From the NCBI GenBank assembly GCA_031254675.1, contig JAIRTV010000125.1, positions 1 through 11,554 of the forward strand: a stretch of 11,554 nucleotides of DNA, in the 5' to 3' direction. This document shows positions 1 through 7,700 of the stretch, piece after piece. A model generated the notes under the pieces. That model searched no databases and was not told where the DNA came from. It saw only the letters and a list, made by a program, of their open reading frames with translations. Within the stretch, counting starts at the first letter, position 1; each line of letters begins with the position of its first letter. The translations under genes were made by a program, and so were the position numbers. This stretch comes from Planctomycetaceae bacterium. GTDB lineage: Bacteria; Planctomycetota; Planctomycetia; Pirellulales; Thermoguttaceae.

Positions 1-372
1 AATATTGAGCGAACCGCCTGCCGGTTGTAATTCGCCATTCATAATACTTCCGCCGATTTTCACCCGATGGATGGAGTTAATATTGTAAAGCCCGTTCATT
101 ATATGGGCAAAATCCACAATAACCATACCTGTATTATTGTTCTTAATTTCTTTGAACTGCCACAAACAATAACCGGTTTTCGGTTTTCGCCATTTGACTA
201 ATTTTGATACAATTTCATTTGTAACATCTAACTGGAATTGTACCAATTGCTCGTATTCATAATAGGTTTGTGTTTCGTTGGCAATTTCGGCGCGTACACA
301 TATTGATTTGCCGATTTTGTTACCGGTTAAATTGGAGTAAAGTTGTAATCCTGCGGTGGAATGAATAGGCAT
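1..372 (-). CDS. Unidentified protein, 3' end cut by the left edge
   Basis: The first 124 codons of a gene that runs off the left edge. It starts MPIHSTAGLQLYSNLTG at an ATG lying 2 bases after the stop of the peptidase gene, with a purine-rich AAGGGA about 6 bases upstream as ribosome binding site, so it is probably co-translated with that gene. There is no signal peptide and no membrane segment in the visible part. The sequence alternates short hydrophobic and polar stretches (for example GMVIVDFAHIM near residue 88) and looks beta-rich. I do not recognise the family. Given its position last in this series, a further accessory or structural protein of the same locus is possible, but that is only context. 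The reading frame and start are well supported; the function is unknown. Confidence 0.75.
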   Translation of the reverse strand, partial: MPIHSTAGLQLYSNLTGNKIGKSICVRAEIANETQTYYEYEQLVQFQLDVTNEIVSKLVKWRKPKTGYCLWQFKEIKNNNTGMVIVDFAHIMNGLYNINSIHRVKIGGSIMNGELQPAGGSLNI

Positions 373-374
373 TG

Positions 375-1217
375 TTAATCCCTTATTTTTTTCGGCAAAA
401 TAACGAAACACGAAAATTTATGATCGTTTTGGATTTTATCCAGCCAAATCATTTTGAGCGGTGAGGGAAATTCACCGTGTGAATTGACCAGATTACAGTA
501 TTCCATTGGATAACTTTTGTCATCTTTGTGATACGGCAATGTAAAATAATCTCTCAAACACACGACATGCGCTTCTTTGGTGTTATACTGAGTTGTTGCA
601 AACTCAAACCGGTTGCTTCCCTTGCCGTCAACATTGCGCCACGAAATTAATTTCCATTGCGCCGATGACAAAAACAACACCGGTAACCCCTTTGAAAGAC
701 AAAGCGCAATCTCATTTACGTTGGTCGGAAACGCAACCGGATATTTATCGGCTTTGTGTTTATATTTGTTATAAAAAAATTCCCAATCGGATTCCTGATA
801 GTCCAATTTTGAAACTTTATCATTATTCCAAATGTTTTTATCAACGCCTTCCAACACCGACGCAGGCAAGAATCCGATTTGTTCAATCGCAAGTGCCGCA
901 TCACTTCCGTACATACCGATTTGGTCTTTAGTATATTTTGTTTCAATATTTCTACCCGCGAAATGTGTCCACGCAATAACATAACACTCATTCGGTTTGC
1001 CGTGGTACTCCAACATTTTTTCACCAGCCTGCGTCACCGCACAGGCAACACACATGCCGTTGTGGTTTTCAATTTTGTACCGGTGCGATTCCGGTACTTC
1101 GCTGGACATCGGCGCATCCGGTAACGATTTTACGTAATCGATCAAACATTCTTGTCCGAATGATGCCGCGACAAAAATCACCAACCAAAATAGAATAAAG
1201 TATAATATTGTTTTCAT
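375..1217 (-). CDS. Secreted papain-like cysteine peptidase (C1-like)
   Basis: A 280-residue protein with an N-terminal signal peptide (MKTILYFILFWLVIFVAASF, cleavage likely near AASFGQ). The remainder fits the papain fold. NGMCVACAVTQAGE aligns with papain's QGSCGSCWAF around the nucleophile, making Cys59 the catalytic cysteine. EAHVVCLRDY supplies His217, and LVNSHGE supplies Asn245, matching the papain NSWG element with Trp replaced by His. KGLPVLFLSS matches the strand before the histidine. The oxyanion Gln of papain is Asn53 here, an unusual exchange. An in-frame ATG at 1247 would add 10 residues; I prefer 1217 because the bases before it match those before the fibre gene start, and it gives a clean signal peptide. 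There is no Shine-Dalgarno sequence, only an A-rich leader. Likely acts outside the membrane. Substrate unknown; the neighbouring pseudopilin-like proteins are an obvious but unproven candidate. The family call rests on motif matching by eye. Confidence 0.72.
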   Translation of the reverse strand: MKTILYFILFWLVIFVAASFGQECLIDYVKSLPDAPMSSEVPESHRYKIENHNGMCVACAVTQAGEKMLEYHGKPNECYVIAWTHFAGRNIETKYTKDQIGMYGSDAALAIEQIGFLPASVLEGVDKNIWNNDKVSKLDYQESDWEFFYNKYKHKADKYPVAFPTNVNEIALCLSKGLPVLFLSSAQWKLISWRNVDGKGSNRFEFATTQYNTKEAHVVCLRDYFTLPYHKDDKSYPMEYCNLVNSHGEFPSPLKMIWLDKIQNDHKFSCFVILPKKIRD

Positions 1218-1234
1218 TGTTTTTTTTGTCTGAA
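1218..1234 (-). promoter_or_regulatory. A-rich leader shared with the fibre gene
   Basis: The minus strand directly before the peptidase start reads TTCAGACAAAAAAAACA. The same string with one A-to-G change and three added bases precedes the fibre gene (10332-10352). Neither has a Shine-Dalgarno sequence, so this may be an unstructured A-rich initiation leader. Its role is inferred from the repetition. Confidence 0.5.
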
Positions 1235-1245
1235 TAATGATCTTC

Positions 1246-1308
1246 ATGATTTATTGAGGACGATGATTTTTTTATAATTATCGTCCATCAAACAATCAAA
1301 TAAATCAT
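1246..1308. repeat. Nested inverted repeats between the coiled-coil DUF1559 gene and the peptidase gene
   Basis: Three perfect inverted repeats share this spacer: 10 bp at 1246-1255/1299-1308, 7 bp at 1258-1264/1280-1286 (GGACGAT/ATCGTCC), and 9 bp at 1261-1269/1302-1310. The first two can form together as one long imperfect stem. The third competes with both. The right arms include the TGA stop (1305-1307) of the upstream gene. No T-run follows on the minus strand, so this does not look like a classical terminator. Candidate roles are RNA processing, 3'-end protection or a switch between structures. Confidence 0.55.
1271..1299 (-). promoter_or_regulatory. Candidate sigma-70-like promoter for the peptidase gene
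   Basis: The minus strand carries TTGATT (1294-1299), a 17-base spacer, and TATAAA (1271-1276). These match the -35 and -10 consensus at 4/6 and 5/6 positions with ideal spacing, placing a start of transcription about 45 bases before the ATG at 1217. The region is A+T-rich, so chance occurrence is plausible, and the element overlaps the inverted repeats here. Confidence 0.28.
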
Positions 1309-2765
1309 CGTTCAAGACTTGCATCTCCGTTTTCGATTTTTTCCGCTTCAAGAGCTTTCTGTTTTGCGGCGATTTGTTCCTGTAATTCAACGATAGCCGC
1401 GTTATAGGAAGTAATTAACGTTTCGCAATCAGTCAATTCTGTTTGCGCTGTTGTCAATTGTTCTTGTAACGATTCCAACGCCGCCGCCAACGCCGGATTC
1501 TCGACAACAGTCATTGCCGTCATCTGATTTTCCAGATTCGTAATTTGTGTTGTCAATTGTGTTTGCTTTGTTTGTTGTGTTTTCAATTGGTTTTGTACCA
1601 ATTTTAATGTATCTTGCAAACCTTTAATTTCAGATTCCTGTGTGGCGTATTTTTCCCGCAATTCCACAATCCGAAATTCCTCATTGGCTAATGCTTTCTC
1701 TTGTTCTGTCGGCTCTGGTAAAACATTACTGGCACATAAATTGTAAAACGTACCGGCATTGATATTTTTATTGATAGACCGAACCGAACCATCACCCATC
1801 GCCGCAACAATAACCCCCACATGATGACTACCCCATGAATAGTTTCCTCTCCAAGCATTATCATTGTCCGGTTTTGTCCAGTCTCTCATATCGTACCAAA
1901 AACGATTGTGTAATACTGTATCGTCTTCAGAAAACGGCGTTTCCTCATCCGCAACAATTGGCGTTTCGGCATTATCAATACATTGAGCCGCCATTTGTGG
2001 TACTGACTTTAATGCCTGTAACCCGCCGTTCCAGATATTCGATTCGAAATTATCTCCGGCAATCGCCCACGAAGGAATATATTTTTCTGATACGATTAAC
2101 GTATTGCTTTTCCCTTCGCTCCATTGATCGCTTGTCCGAACATTCCAGTATTGATTCTGTTTACGATTGATTTCGTAAATTGCAAATGGACTTTCCAATT
2201 TGAATAACGAAAAAGTAAGCGTAACGTATCGTCTGTCAAAATCAGACCATATCATCGGCGTAGCATAGTCGGTTGGCACGCCATAAAATCGGTCATTCCA
2301 ATCTGTCCGAAATTCTGAATCAATTTCCGTTTTGATTGTTGCGGTCGCTTGTCGTGACGCATCTCGAAATTCCGTAACCGTCAATAAAGCGTCCTCACAC
2401 GCCAGCCAATCAATCAAGGATTCAGCGTCCTTTTCCGCACGTGTTCGCGGGTCTTGACTTGTTAATGATACAATATCTAAATTGTATCGGTTATTGTCAA
2501 TCAGTGTGTTATGCACTGATTCGTAACCCATGTAAGGCAATATTCGCAAGTTCCAGCCCGGATATTTGTCGATAACTTTAAGCGGCGGTAAATATCCCTT
2601 TGCCGTTTCATATCCTGTTACGCCCCGCGATAGCGTTGCAAGTTTCGCCTTACAAGCGATAACATCGGACGTTTCATTTGCTGTTTGCACGGCTTTGATT
2701 CCAATTGGGAACAAAACTAATGCAACAATAACTAACACAATTAAATCTACTAATCTTAATCTCAT
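1305..2765 (-). CDS. DUF1559 (H-X9-DG) pseudopilin-like protein with C-terminal coiled coil
   Basis: A 486-residue protein. An N-terminal hydrophobic helix (about residues 6-25) is followed by a stretch matching the DUF1559 start: KAVQTANETS corresponds to the family's AVQAAREAAR, then Cys38, then GYLPP and ILPYMGY. The middle contains SEKYIP and NIWNGGL. The H-X9-DG signature is present exactly (His315, Asp325-Gly326). The family is anchored by a type IV pilin-like helix and exposed outside the membrane. After about residue 350 comes a tail of about 125 residues rich in E, Q, T and L heptads, a long coiled coil not usual for the family. The start MRLRLVDL lacks the normal prepilin leader and Gly(-1); position 5 is Asp instead of Glu. 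An in-frame TAA lies seven codons upstream, so a longer leader is excluded. AGGAG is 12 bases from the ATG, which is long. Paralogue of the next DUF1559 gene (2844-4058). Confidence 0.85.
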   Translation of the reverse strand: MRLRLVDLIVLVIVALVLFPIGIKAVQTANETSDVIACKAKLATLSRGVTGYETAKGYLPPLKVIDKYPGWNLRILPYMGYESVHNTLIDNNRYNLDIVSLTSQDPRTRAEKDAESLIDWLACEDALLTVTEFRDASRQATATIKTEIDSEFRTDWNDRFYGVPTDYATPMIWSDFDRRYVTLTFSLFKLESPFAIYEINRKQNQYWNVRTSDQWSEGKSNTLIVSEKYIPSWAIAGDNFESNIWNGGLQALKSVPQMAAQCIDNAETPIVADEETPFSEDDTVLHNRFWYDMRDWTKPDNDNAWRGNYSWGSHHVGVIVAAMGDGSVRSINKNINAGTFYNLCASNVLPEPTEQEKALANEEFRIVELREKYATQESEIKGLQDTLKLVQNQLKTQQTKQTQLTTQITNLENQMTAMTVVENPALAAALESLQEQLTTAQTELTDCETLITSYNAAIVELQEQIAAKQKALEAEKIENGDASLER

Positions 2766-2796
2766 GGTAAAAATAGTCTCCTGTTAAATAGTCTTT

Positions 2797-2843
2797 AACC
2801 AAGATTTTTGGTCAATCCTGATAATCTTGTTAAAATCTTGGTT
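2797..2843. repeat. 12-bp perfect inverted repeat directly after the DUF1559 stop codon
   Basis: Arms at 2797-2808 and 2832-2843 (AACCAAGATTTT and its exact complement) flank a 23-base loop. The repeat begins at the very next base after the TAA of the upstream gene. What follows on the minus strand is AAAGACTATTTAAC, not a T-run, so it is a poor intrinsic terminator. A role in RNA stability or processing between the two DUF1559 genes fits better. Confidence 0.65.
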
Positions 2844-4058
2844 TTAGTCGATGAATACTGTTGCGGCTGGTTTCGGTATCCAACCTTTGTTAAAAATATT
2901 GGCGTCGATATTTTTTGAAATCTTTTTGACGCTTCCGTCCAGCATACCTACGCTCAACGTTTCGGGGTGAACACTCCCCCATAAATATTCACCTGTCTGA
3001 AAATTAGACGGGTAACGAATATTTCCGTTTCCTATCAAAAACGATAATTCGCTTTCGACTTCATTGTTTTTGACCGCAATCGGGTGTTTTTCGGTAACAA
3101 TTGGTACGCCGTTTTTATCAAATTTCGGTGTGTTTTCTGGAATTGTTTCTGGTATTGTATCCAAGTTAATGTATCGCATTGAACTGTTAAAGGCGTTTAT
3201 CGTAGCATGAGTACGATGTAAACCGCCATTCCACATATTGCTGATCGGCGTATCATTGGTCAACGCGAAATTCGGGATATATTTTTCGCCGACAAAAAAA
3301 GTCGTGGATTTATTTATTCCCTCGCTTTTCGTAATGTTTGCGAAATTTCCATCTTTGTCGTATTTGTACGTGTCGAGCACAAGCGGACGTTTTGAGTACG
3401 CAACGGCGTAATCACTGACAACACCTCTCATGCACGATTGTTCATACAAGTCGCTATCAAATTTCAAATTTTGAAACGAATTTGAATAAATTGTGTCCGC
3501 TGTAACTTTTTTGATTAGCGGTTGCGATTGTCTGTTTGGGCAACGATATTCAGGGACATTGGCTAATGCCGCGTGAATCTTTGACCAGTTTATTCCCTCG
3601 CCATCGTTTTTTGTAACGGCGTCAATCGGATTGCCCGACGTCTGCATTGTAAACCGATACCATGTTTTTGGATTTCCGGAAAATATTGACGTTACGCCGA
3701 CGGTGTTTCTGTCACCAATATTGTAAGGATCAACAGGAGTTGCGTTGGCGTCGGTCAGTACTCCCTGAAAATCCTTATCAAATAAATGATTTTCTTTGAG
3801 TAGGTTGTACTCACCCAAGTGACCATTGACATACGGCAATATATGCAATAAATAACTCGGGTGGTTGTTCACGGTTCGCGCAGGTGGCAAATATCCATAA
3901 ACATCCTCATAGTTGAGATTTCCATACACAACTTGAGCGATATTGTGTTGGCATGTCATTTGCGTGGCGTTTTCGTTTGCATGTTGCACTGCTTTAACGC
4001 CAAACGCAAATAGTACAAACATGACGATTGTAATTGTAACTAATTCTATTAGTTTCAT
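2844..4058 (-). CDS. DUF1559 (H-X9-DG) pseudopilin-like protein
   Basis: A 404-residue protein of the DUF1559 family, with a typical length for it. The N-terminus MKLIELVTITIVMFVLF is a pilin-like hydrophobic helix, followed by KAVQHANENA (family AVQAAREAA), Cys34, GYLPP and ILPYVNG. The GEKYIP...NMWNGGL segment near residues 260-285 and the C-terminal H-X9-DG signature (His364, Asp374-Gly375, then GSVKKIS) complete the match. Such proteins are thought to be exported and anchored by the N-terminal helix. The start aligns directly with mature pilin position 1: Met1 sits where Phe(+1) should be and Glu5 is kept, so there is no leader peptide to cleave. A stop codon two codons upstream rules out a longer start. 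AGGAG lies 10 bases from the ATG, and the ATG overlaps the TGA of the basic small ORF (ATGA), indicating coupling. Confidence 0.88.
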   Translation of the reverse strand: MKLIELVTITIVMFVLFAFGVKAVQHANENATQMTCQHNIAQVVYGNLNYEDVYGYLPPARTVNNHPSYLLHILPYVNGHLGEYNLLKENHLFDKDFQGVLTDANATPVDPYNIGDRNTVGVTSIFSGNPKTWYRFTMQTSGNPIDAVTKNDGEGINWSKIHAALANVPEYRCPNRQSQPLIKKVTADTIYSNSFQNLKFDSDLYEQSCMRGVVSDYAVAYSKRPLVLDTYKYDKDGNFANITKSEGINKSTTFFVGEKYIPNFALTNDTPISNMWNGGLHRTHATINAFNSSMRYINLDTIPETIPENTPKFDKNGVPIVTEKHPIAVKNNEVESELSFLIGNGNIRYPSNFQTGEYLWGSVHPETLSVGMLDGSVKKISKNIDANIFNKGWIPKPAATVFID

Positions 4059-4225
4059 TGTTTAATTTCTCCTGTTTTGATTTCCGTTTCAGTTGGTTCT
4101 CTGTCGAACAACCCGACAAAGTTACCGATATTGTTACGTCTTCTTTGTTCCGTCATTCCTTTCCAAAGAAGGGAAAATGATTTTTTGTTAAAAGAAGGTT
4201 TTTTTTTACTGTTTTTTGGTTTCAT
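4055..4225 (-). CDS. Small very basic protein, 56 residues
   Basis: The ORF starts MKPKNSKKKPSFNKKSF and ends ETEIKTGEIKQ. It fills almost the whole 180-base space between the CAP-like gene and the first DUF1559 gene. Its TGA overlaps the next ATG as ATGA, a classical coupling arrangement, and the Shine-Dalgarno sequence for that DUF1559 gene lies within its last codons. The first half is rich in Lys, Arg and Asn; the second half is mixed and acidic in part. No membrane segment and no recognised domain. Its own start has no clear ribosome binding site and lies 13 bases after the preceding stop, so re-initiation may feed it. A run of nine A (4199-4207) sits early in the gene and could allow slippage. 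It may simply be a coupling leader for the DUF1559 gene instead of a functional protein. Confidence 0.55.
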   Translation of the reverse strand: MKPKNSKKKPSFNKKSFSLLWKGMTEQRRRNNIGNFVGLFDREPTETEIKTGEIKQ

Positions 4226-4238
4226 TTTTTATGAGTGG

Positions 4239-4592
4239 TTATCGTTTCCGATTTTTGCGGAAACGCGGTTTACTGATTTTCATTTTCAGAACGTTCTCCG
4301 AAAACGGGGCTAGTCCCTGTGATTCCCGATAGGCATTGATGTCGTCCAATGCCCAAACTGCTTTTTCGTAACCGGACGGCATGGACTGCGTACCGTACCA
4401 ATCGTCTTGATTACTCCATGCGTAATCTGGCGGCAATGCGCCCGGGAATTGCCAGTTATTGTTGTAAATCCGGTAAACTCCCAGATTCTGATAAGGGTCA
4501 CGCTGTCCGGCAGTTGCTTGCGTGTAACCGTAATCGGCAACAAACAGCATGACACACAAACACAATATGAAACTAAGTAATTGTTTCATCAT
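4239..4592 (-). CDS. Small secreted protein resembling the start of a CAP domain
   Basis: A 117-residue protein with a signal peptide (MMKQLLSFILCLCVMLFVAD, cleavage likely after YTQ). The mature part is rich in Tyr, Trp, Asn and Pro. From about residue 80, the sequence KAVWALDDINAYRESQGLAPF resembles the first helix of secreted CAP-domain proteins, where planctomycete members read roughly 'AL-x-x-[VI]-N-x-x-R-x-x-x-GL-x-PF'. The rest of a CAP domain (about 100 more residues with His and Glu metal or active-site positions) is absent; the protein instead ends in a basic tail, RFRKNRKR. It could be a truncated CAP protein or an unrelated small envelope protein. AAAGGAG (4597-4603) is placed 4 or 7 bases before the two adjacent ATGs; this decides the start over a TTG at 4631. 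Its start overlaps the end of the small membrane-protein ORF. Confidence 0.62.
   Translation of the reverse strand: MMKQLLSFILCLCVMLFVADYGYTQATAGQRDPYQNLGVYRIYNNNWQFPGALPPDYAWSNQDDWYGTQSMPSGYEKAVWALDDINAYRESQGLAPFSENVLKMKISKPRFRKNRKR
4243..4265. repeat. 8-bp inverted repeat over the last codons of the CAP-like gene
   Basis: CGTTTCCG and CGGAAACG (4243-4250, 4258-4265) flank a 7-base loop. It sits in the codons just before the TAA at 4239-4241 and encodes most of the basic tail. No T-run follows on the minus strand. It belongs with the other hairpins at gene ends in this window. Confidence 0.5.
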
Positions 4593-4737
4593 TAATCTCC
4601 TTTGTTTCCGGCTTTTTTTTAACGAGTTCAAGGTCGATGCCGGATTTATCGACTTTGACTTTTTTTGACCTCAACAATAATACGACAATGATTATTGTTA
4701 TACAAATAAGTCCTGTAATGAGTACTGGTGTTGTCAA
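4573..4737 (-). CDS. Small single-span membrane protein, 54 residues
   Basis: With TTG as start the ORF reads MTTPVLITGLICITIIIVVL, followed by LLRSKKVKVDKSGIDLELVK and a charged end. That is one hydrophobic helix (about residues 4-22), then a Lys/Arg stop-transfer cluster and a polar C-terminal tail that would lie in the cytoplasm. It has no ATG or GTG in frame, and no ribosome binding site is visible before the TTG, which weakens the start call. It fills the gap between the fibre gene and the CAP-like gene, and overlaps the latter by 20 bases, with that gene's Shine-Dalgarno sequence inside it. Small membrane proteins next to tail-fibre genes include holins, but there is no sequence match I can name. 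It contains an A AAA AAG heptamer (4612-4618), in frame for -1 slippage. Confidence 0.5.
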   Translation of the reverse strand: MTTPVLITGLICITIIIVVLLLRSKKVKVDKSGIDLELVKKKPETKEINDETIT

Positions 4738-4746
4738 TTCAAAGTT

Positions 4747-4763
4747 TGGTCTAGTTTAGACCA
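4747..4763. repeat. 7-bp perfect hairpin after the fibre stop codon
   Basis: TGGTCTA and TAGACCA flank a 3-base loop and begin 3 bases after the fibre TAA (4767-4769). The hairpin overlaps a two-codon mini-ORF (ATG GTC TAA) on the minus strand. No T-run follows, so terminator function is doubtful. Confidence 0.5.
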
Positions 4764-4766
4764 TGT

Positions 4767-7700
4767 TTAGAGCGTTGGAAAATTGTAAGTGTTGGGGTCG
4801 AGTTCAATGGCGGTGTACGGGTTCGGATGTTTTGCTTTGCCGTTGACGTAAACCTCACTACCGGTTTCAATACCGTAATATTCCGTATTCTCATTGAGAC
4901 CGGTGTCCTCAATAACCAATTCCCGAAATTTTGTAACTGACAAGTCTTGTACTTTGACAAATTCTGTCGCATACTCTCCGTTTGTTGCCGTTGCGGTAAC
5001 TAATTTTTCAAAATAAATATTGCAAGATTCGTTGTAAAACAAGATCGGACACTCTTCAACAGCATTTAATGTTACTGCTTCAAAAAACCGAATATTATTG
5101 TTATTGGTAAACCGTATCGAGTTGGCAGTAATGTTGCCGCGAAACTGAACCGATAACAAACCAACAAAATGAAGTGTTTCGACTGTTATATCGTTTTCGA
5201 TAATAAGACTGATTCCTTTATTATTGTCCAAATATAACGTTTCCGTCCCGTGCGTGAAACCGGTTAACACAATATGGGCGCTTGTAACATTATCCAACAC
5301 GGCAACACATTTATCCCATGTTTGGAAGGCGGTTTCGCTTGTTAAACCGCTGTTATTATCATTACCATTATCTACATCGATGTAGATGTAACGAAACCCG
5401 CCGCCTTTCCCGCCGCCGCTGTCGCCGATTTCGATTTCGTCAGGCGATTGGATCGGAATGAGATTATGAAGATATTCCCCTGCCGGTACGCCGGACGTAT
5501 TTAATAACTGTGCGGAATATGTTCCGTCAGAGTTCTTTTCAAAGTTCCCGCCAACCCACACATTGTTCGCCTCGCCCAAATCAATTGCTTTGATTGCATT
5601 TTCGACATCTTCTTTGGTTGCGTAATCGGACAAATCCAGTACGGTTTTTGTTTCCTGTTCCTGATAAGTTGTACCATCCCACCAGTAATCCGGTTCGTTT
5701 GTTTCAATAATGTAAATTGATTCCCCGATTTTCAAGTCGGCTGGTGTAATACCGTCCGGTCGCGTGTAATCGCTTTCAATCCAATCGTCTAATTGTTCCG
5801 TCGAATCAAACACAATTCCGATACGCGCACCGGTTGCAATTTCAATCGCTTGCTGAAATTTTGCGTTGACGTATGCTTTTTTTACGTAATCGTCGCTGAT
5901 TCCGGGATAATTGATTTCGAGTGAAATTCTGGACGCGAAAATGTTACCGGAATCGTCTCCCAATACAATCCGGTTGTTTCCGGTGGCAATGGCTTTGATT
6001 CTTACAATGGTCGGTTGTGGAAGATGGTTTGTCCAATCAATGAGGTTGCTGCTTGTTGCAATTTGTCCGTTTGAATTAGTAACGATAAAAATACCGTTTT
6101 GGGAATCGTAACCTGTTCCTGTAATATGGGCGTTTCCGGAGAACGGCGAAACAATCCGTTCGAAGTCTGTTCCATCCGTACCGGTGATAAGTGTGTTGTT
6201 ATCCCCGCCGATTAAAAACGTTCCTTTGGCGAAAGTAACGGTTAATAAGTCCTCGGTTGTCGGAGAAACGGCGTCCATAAAATGACTTGCGTCATCTGAA
6301 ATACAGATTTTCCCGCCGTTGCCGACAGTAACAACAATATCATTTCCGCCTTCAATGTCATTGCATTGAGCGGTGATGTTCGGCGAATCGGCTTGATCGG
6401 TAAAACTGATATTTCCGTTTTTAAAAGACGAATGTAAAATTTCACCGTCCGAGCAAAGAATTAAAAAAGTACGATTATAGTAAGCAATTGCTTCAAAATC
6501 GTAATTATCTTTCATGTTATAAATATAATCCCATGCTTTGCCGTCGCGTGAAGTGGAATATCGTTTTGTTTTGTCAATTGAAACGAAAATATTGTTCTCA
6601 TTATCATCAACTCCGAACGCAACGCCGACAACCGGAATATTGCCGAAAGGTTGGGTATCGGACAATGTCCAGTTTCCGTTATTGTCGGAGTAGGCGATTC
6701 CCGCTTCGCCGACGAAAACGTGAACATCGTTACCGTAACAGCCGTCATGAATAACTGTTGAAACGCCGAAACCTTGCTGGAACGGACTGATTTGCTCTAA
6801 AAATTCCAGCCCTTGTCCGCCTTTGATCACATTGACAACTTGCTCAATATTGATTTCGGTCGGTGGCAAATGTTCTTTCGGTACAAAATTTTCATTGTCT
6901 AATGGGGCAACGCCGTTAGGCAATCCGCGTGCCCAGGCCATGAATTGTTCCGGTATCTTGATATTCTCGTCAAGATACGGCAATCCCCAACGTACCGGCG
7001 TTTTCGTTGTGATACCGGTATCGGGGTCGATTGAATTGTGGTATTCGGTTGCAATACCGATAAGCCATCTTATAAATTGGTCTGGTATTTGTGCATCACG
7101 ATTGAGCGGCGGCACTCCGTACCGGTCAACAACCTCTTGGTCGTCAACAATTTTGTACGTTGTCGGCACTCCGACACGTTTTTCCATGACCACACCCCTA
7201 TCGGGAATCACGGCGTCCGCTCGCAAATATTGGTTACTTTCTCCGGGATAAGGAAGGTCGCCTAATGGGTTTGGTTCGGTGTTGGACGGACCAACGCCCG
7301 CCTTCATATTGCCGACGAACAACACATCGCTAACAGAACGCGAAACAATAAATTGCCCCGCATCCGTTCCGATAAAAAACCGCTCGTTGGAAAAAACAAA
7401 ACCTGCAGCGCGGATTGTGGACGTTGTTTTTGTATCACGTCCGACCCAAGAATCGGCGTTCGTCGAGGTTCTTAGTGTTCCGTTTTTACCCGCAATAAGA
7501 TACGTCGAAAAATCAAAAAAACCGATATGTAAATCGGAAGTTGTACCGGTGGAAAAAGGAGACCAATTGCCCGCGACCGTTCCTTTTAACGCCCTTCCGT
7601 ATTTTCCAATGGCGACAAAAAAACCATCGCCCGTAAACACGCAATTCCATTGTGTATCAGAGGGGGCGGGTGATTGTTCTTCGTTCCAGTAGGCGGGGTC

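Noticed and set aside
2797..2843. Intrinsic terminator between the two DUF1559 genes
   Set aside because: The stem is perfect but no T-run follows it on either strand, and the loop of 23 bases is long for a terminator.
4593..4631. Longer start (TTG at 4631) for the CAP-like protein
   Set aside because: It would place a basic stretch before the signal peptide and has no ribosome binding site, whereas AAAGGAG stands at the right distance from the ATG pair at 4592/4589.
4703..4737. Perfect -35 hexamer TTGACA on the minus strand after the fibre gene
   Set aside because: The nearest -10-like hexamer (TATAAC) is 29 bases away and nothing suitable is found at 16-18 bases; the bases are better read as the TTG start of the small ORF.
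4767..5400. Variable region of a diversity-generating retroelement at the fibre 3' end
   Set aside because: The end is Asn-rich and would suit the idea, but no template-like copy of it and no reverse transcriptase gene is visible in the window, and the fold looks like a beta-helix and not a C-type lectin.
6823..7692. Plus-strand open frames of 142 and 137 codons inside the fibre gene
   Set aside because: They lie fully opposite the fibre, have no ribosome binding site or recognisable domain, and the minus-strand frame has clear tail-fibre motifs across the same bases.
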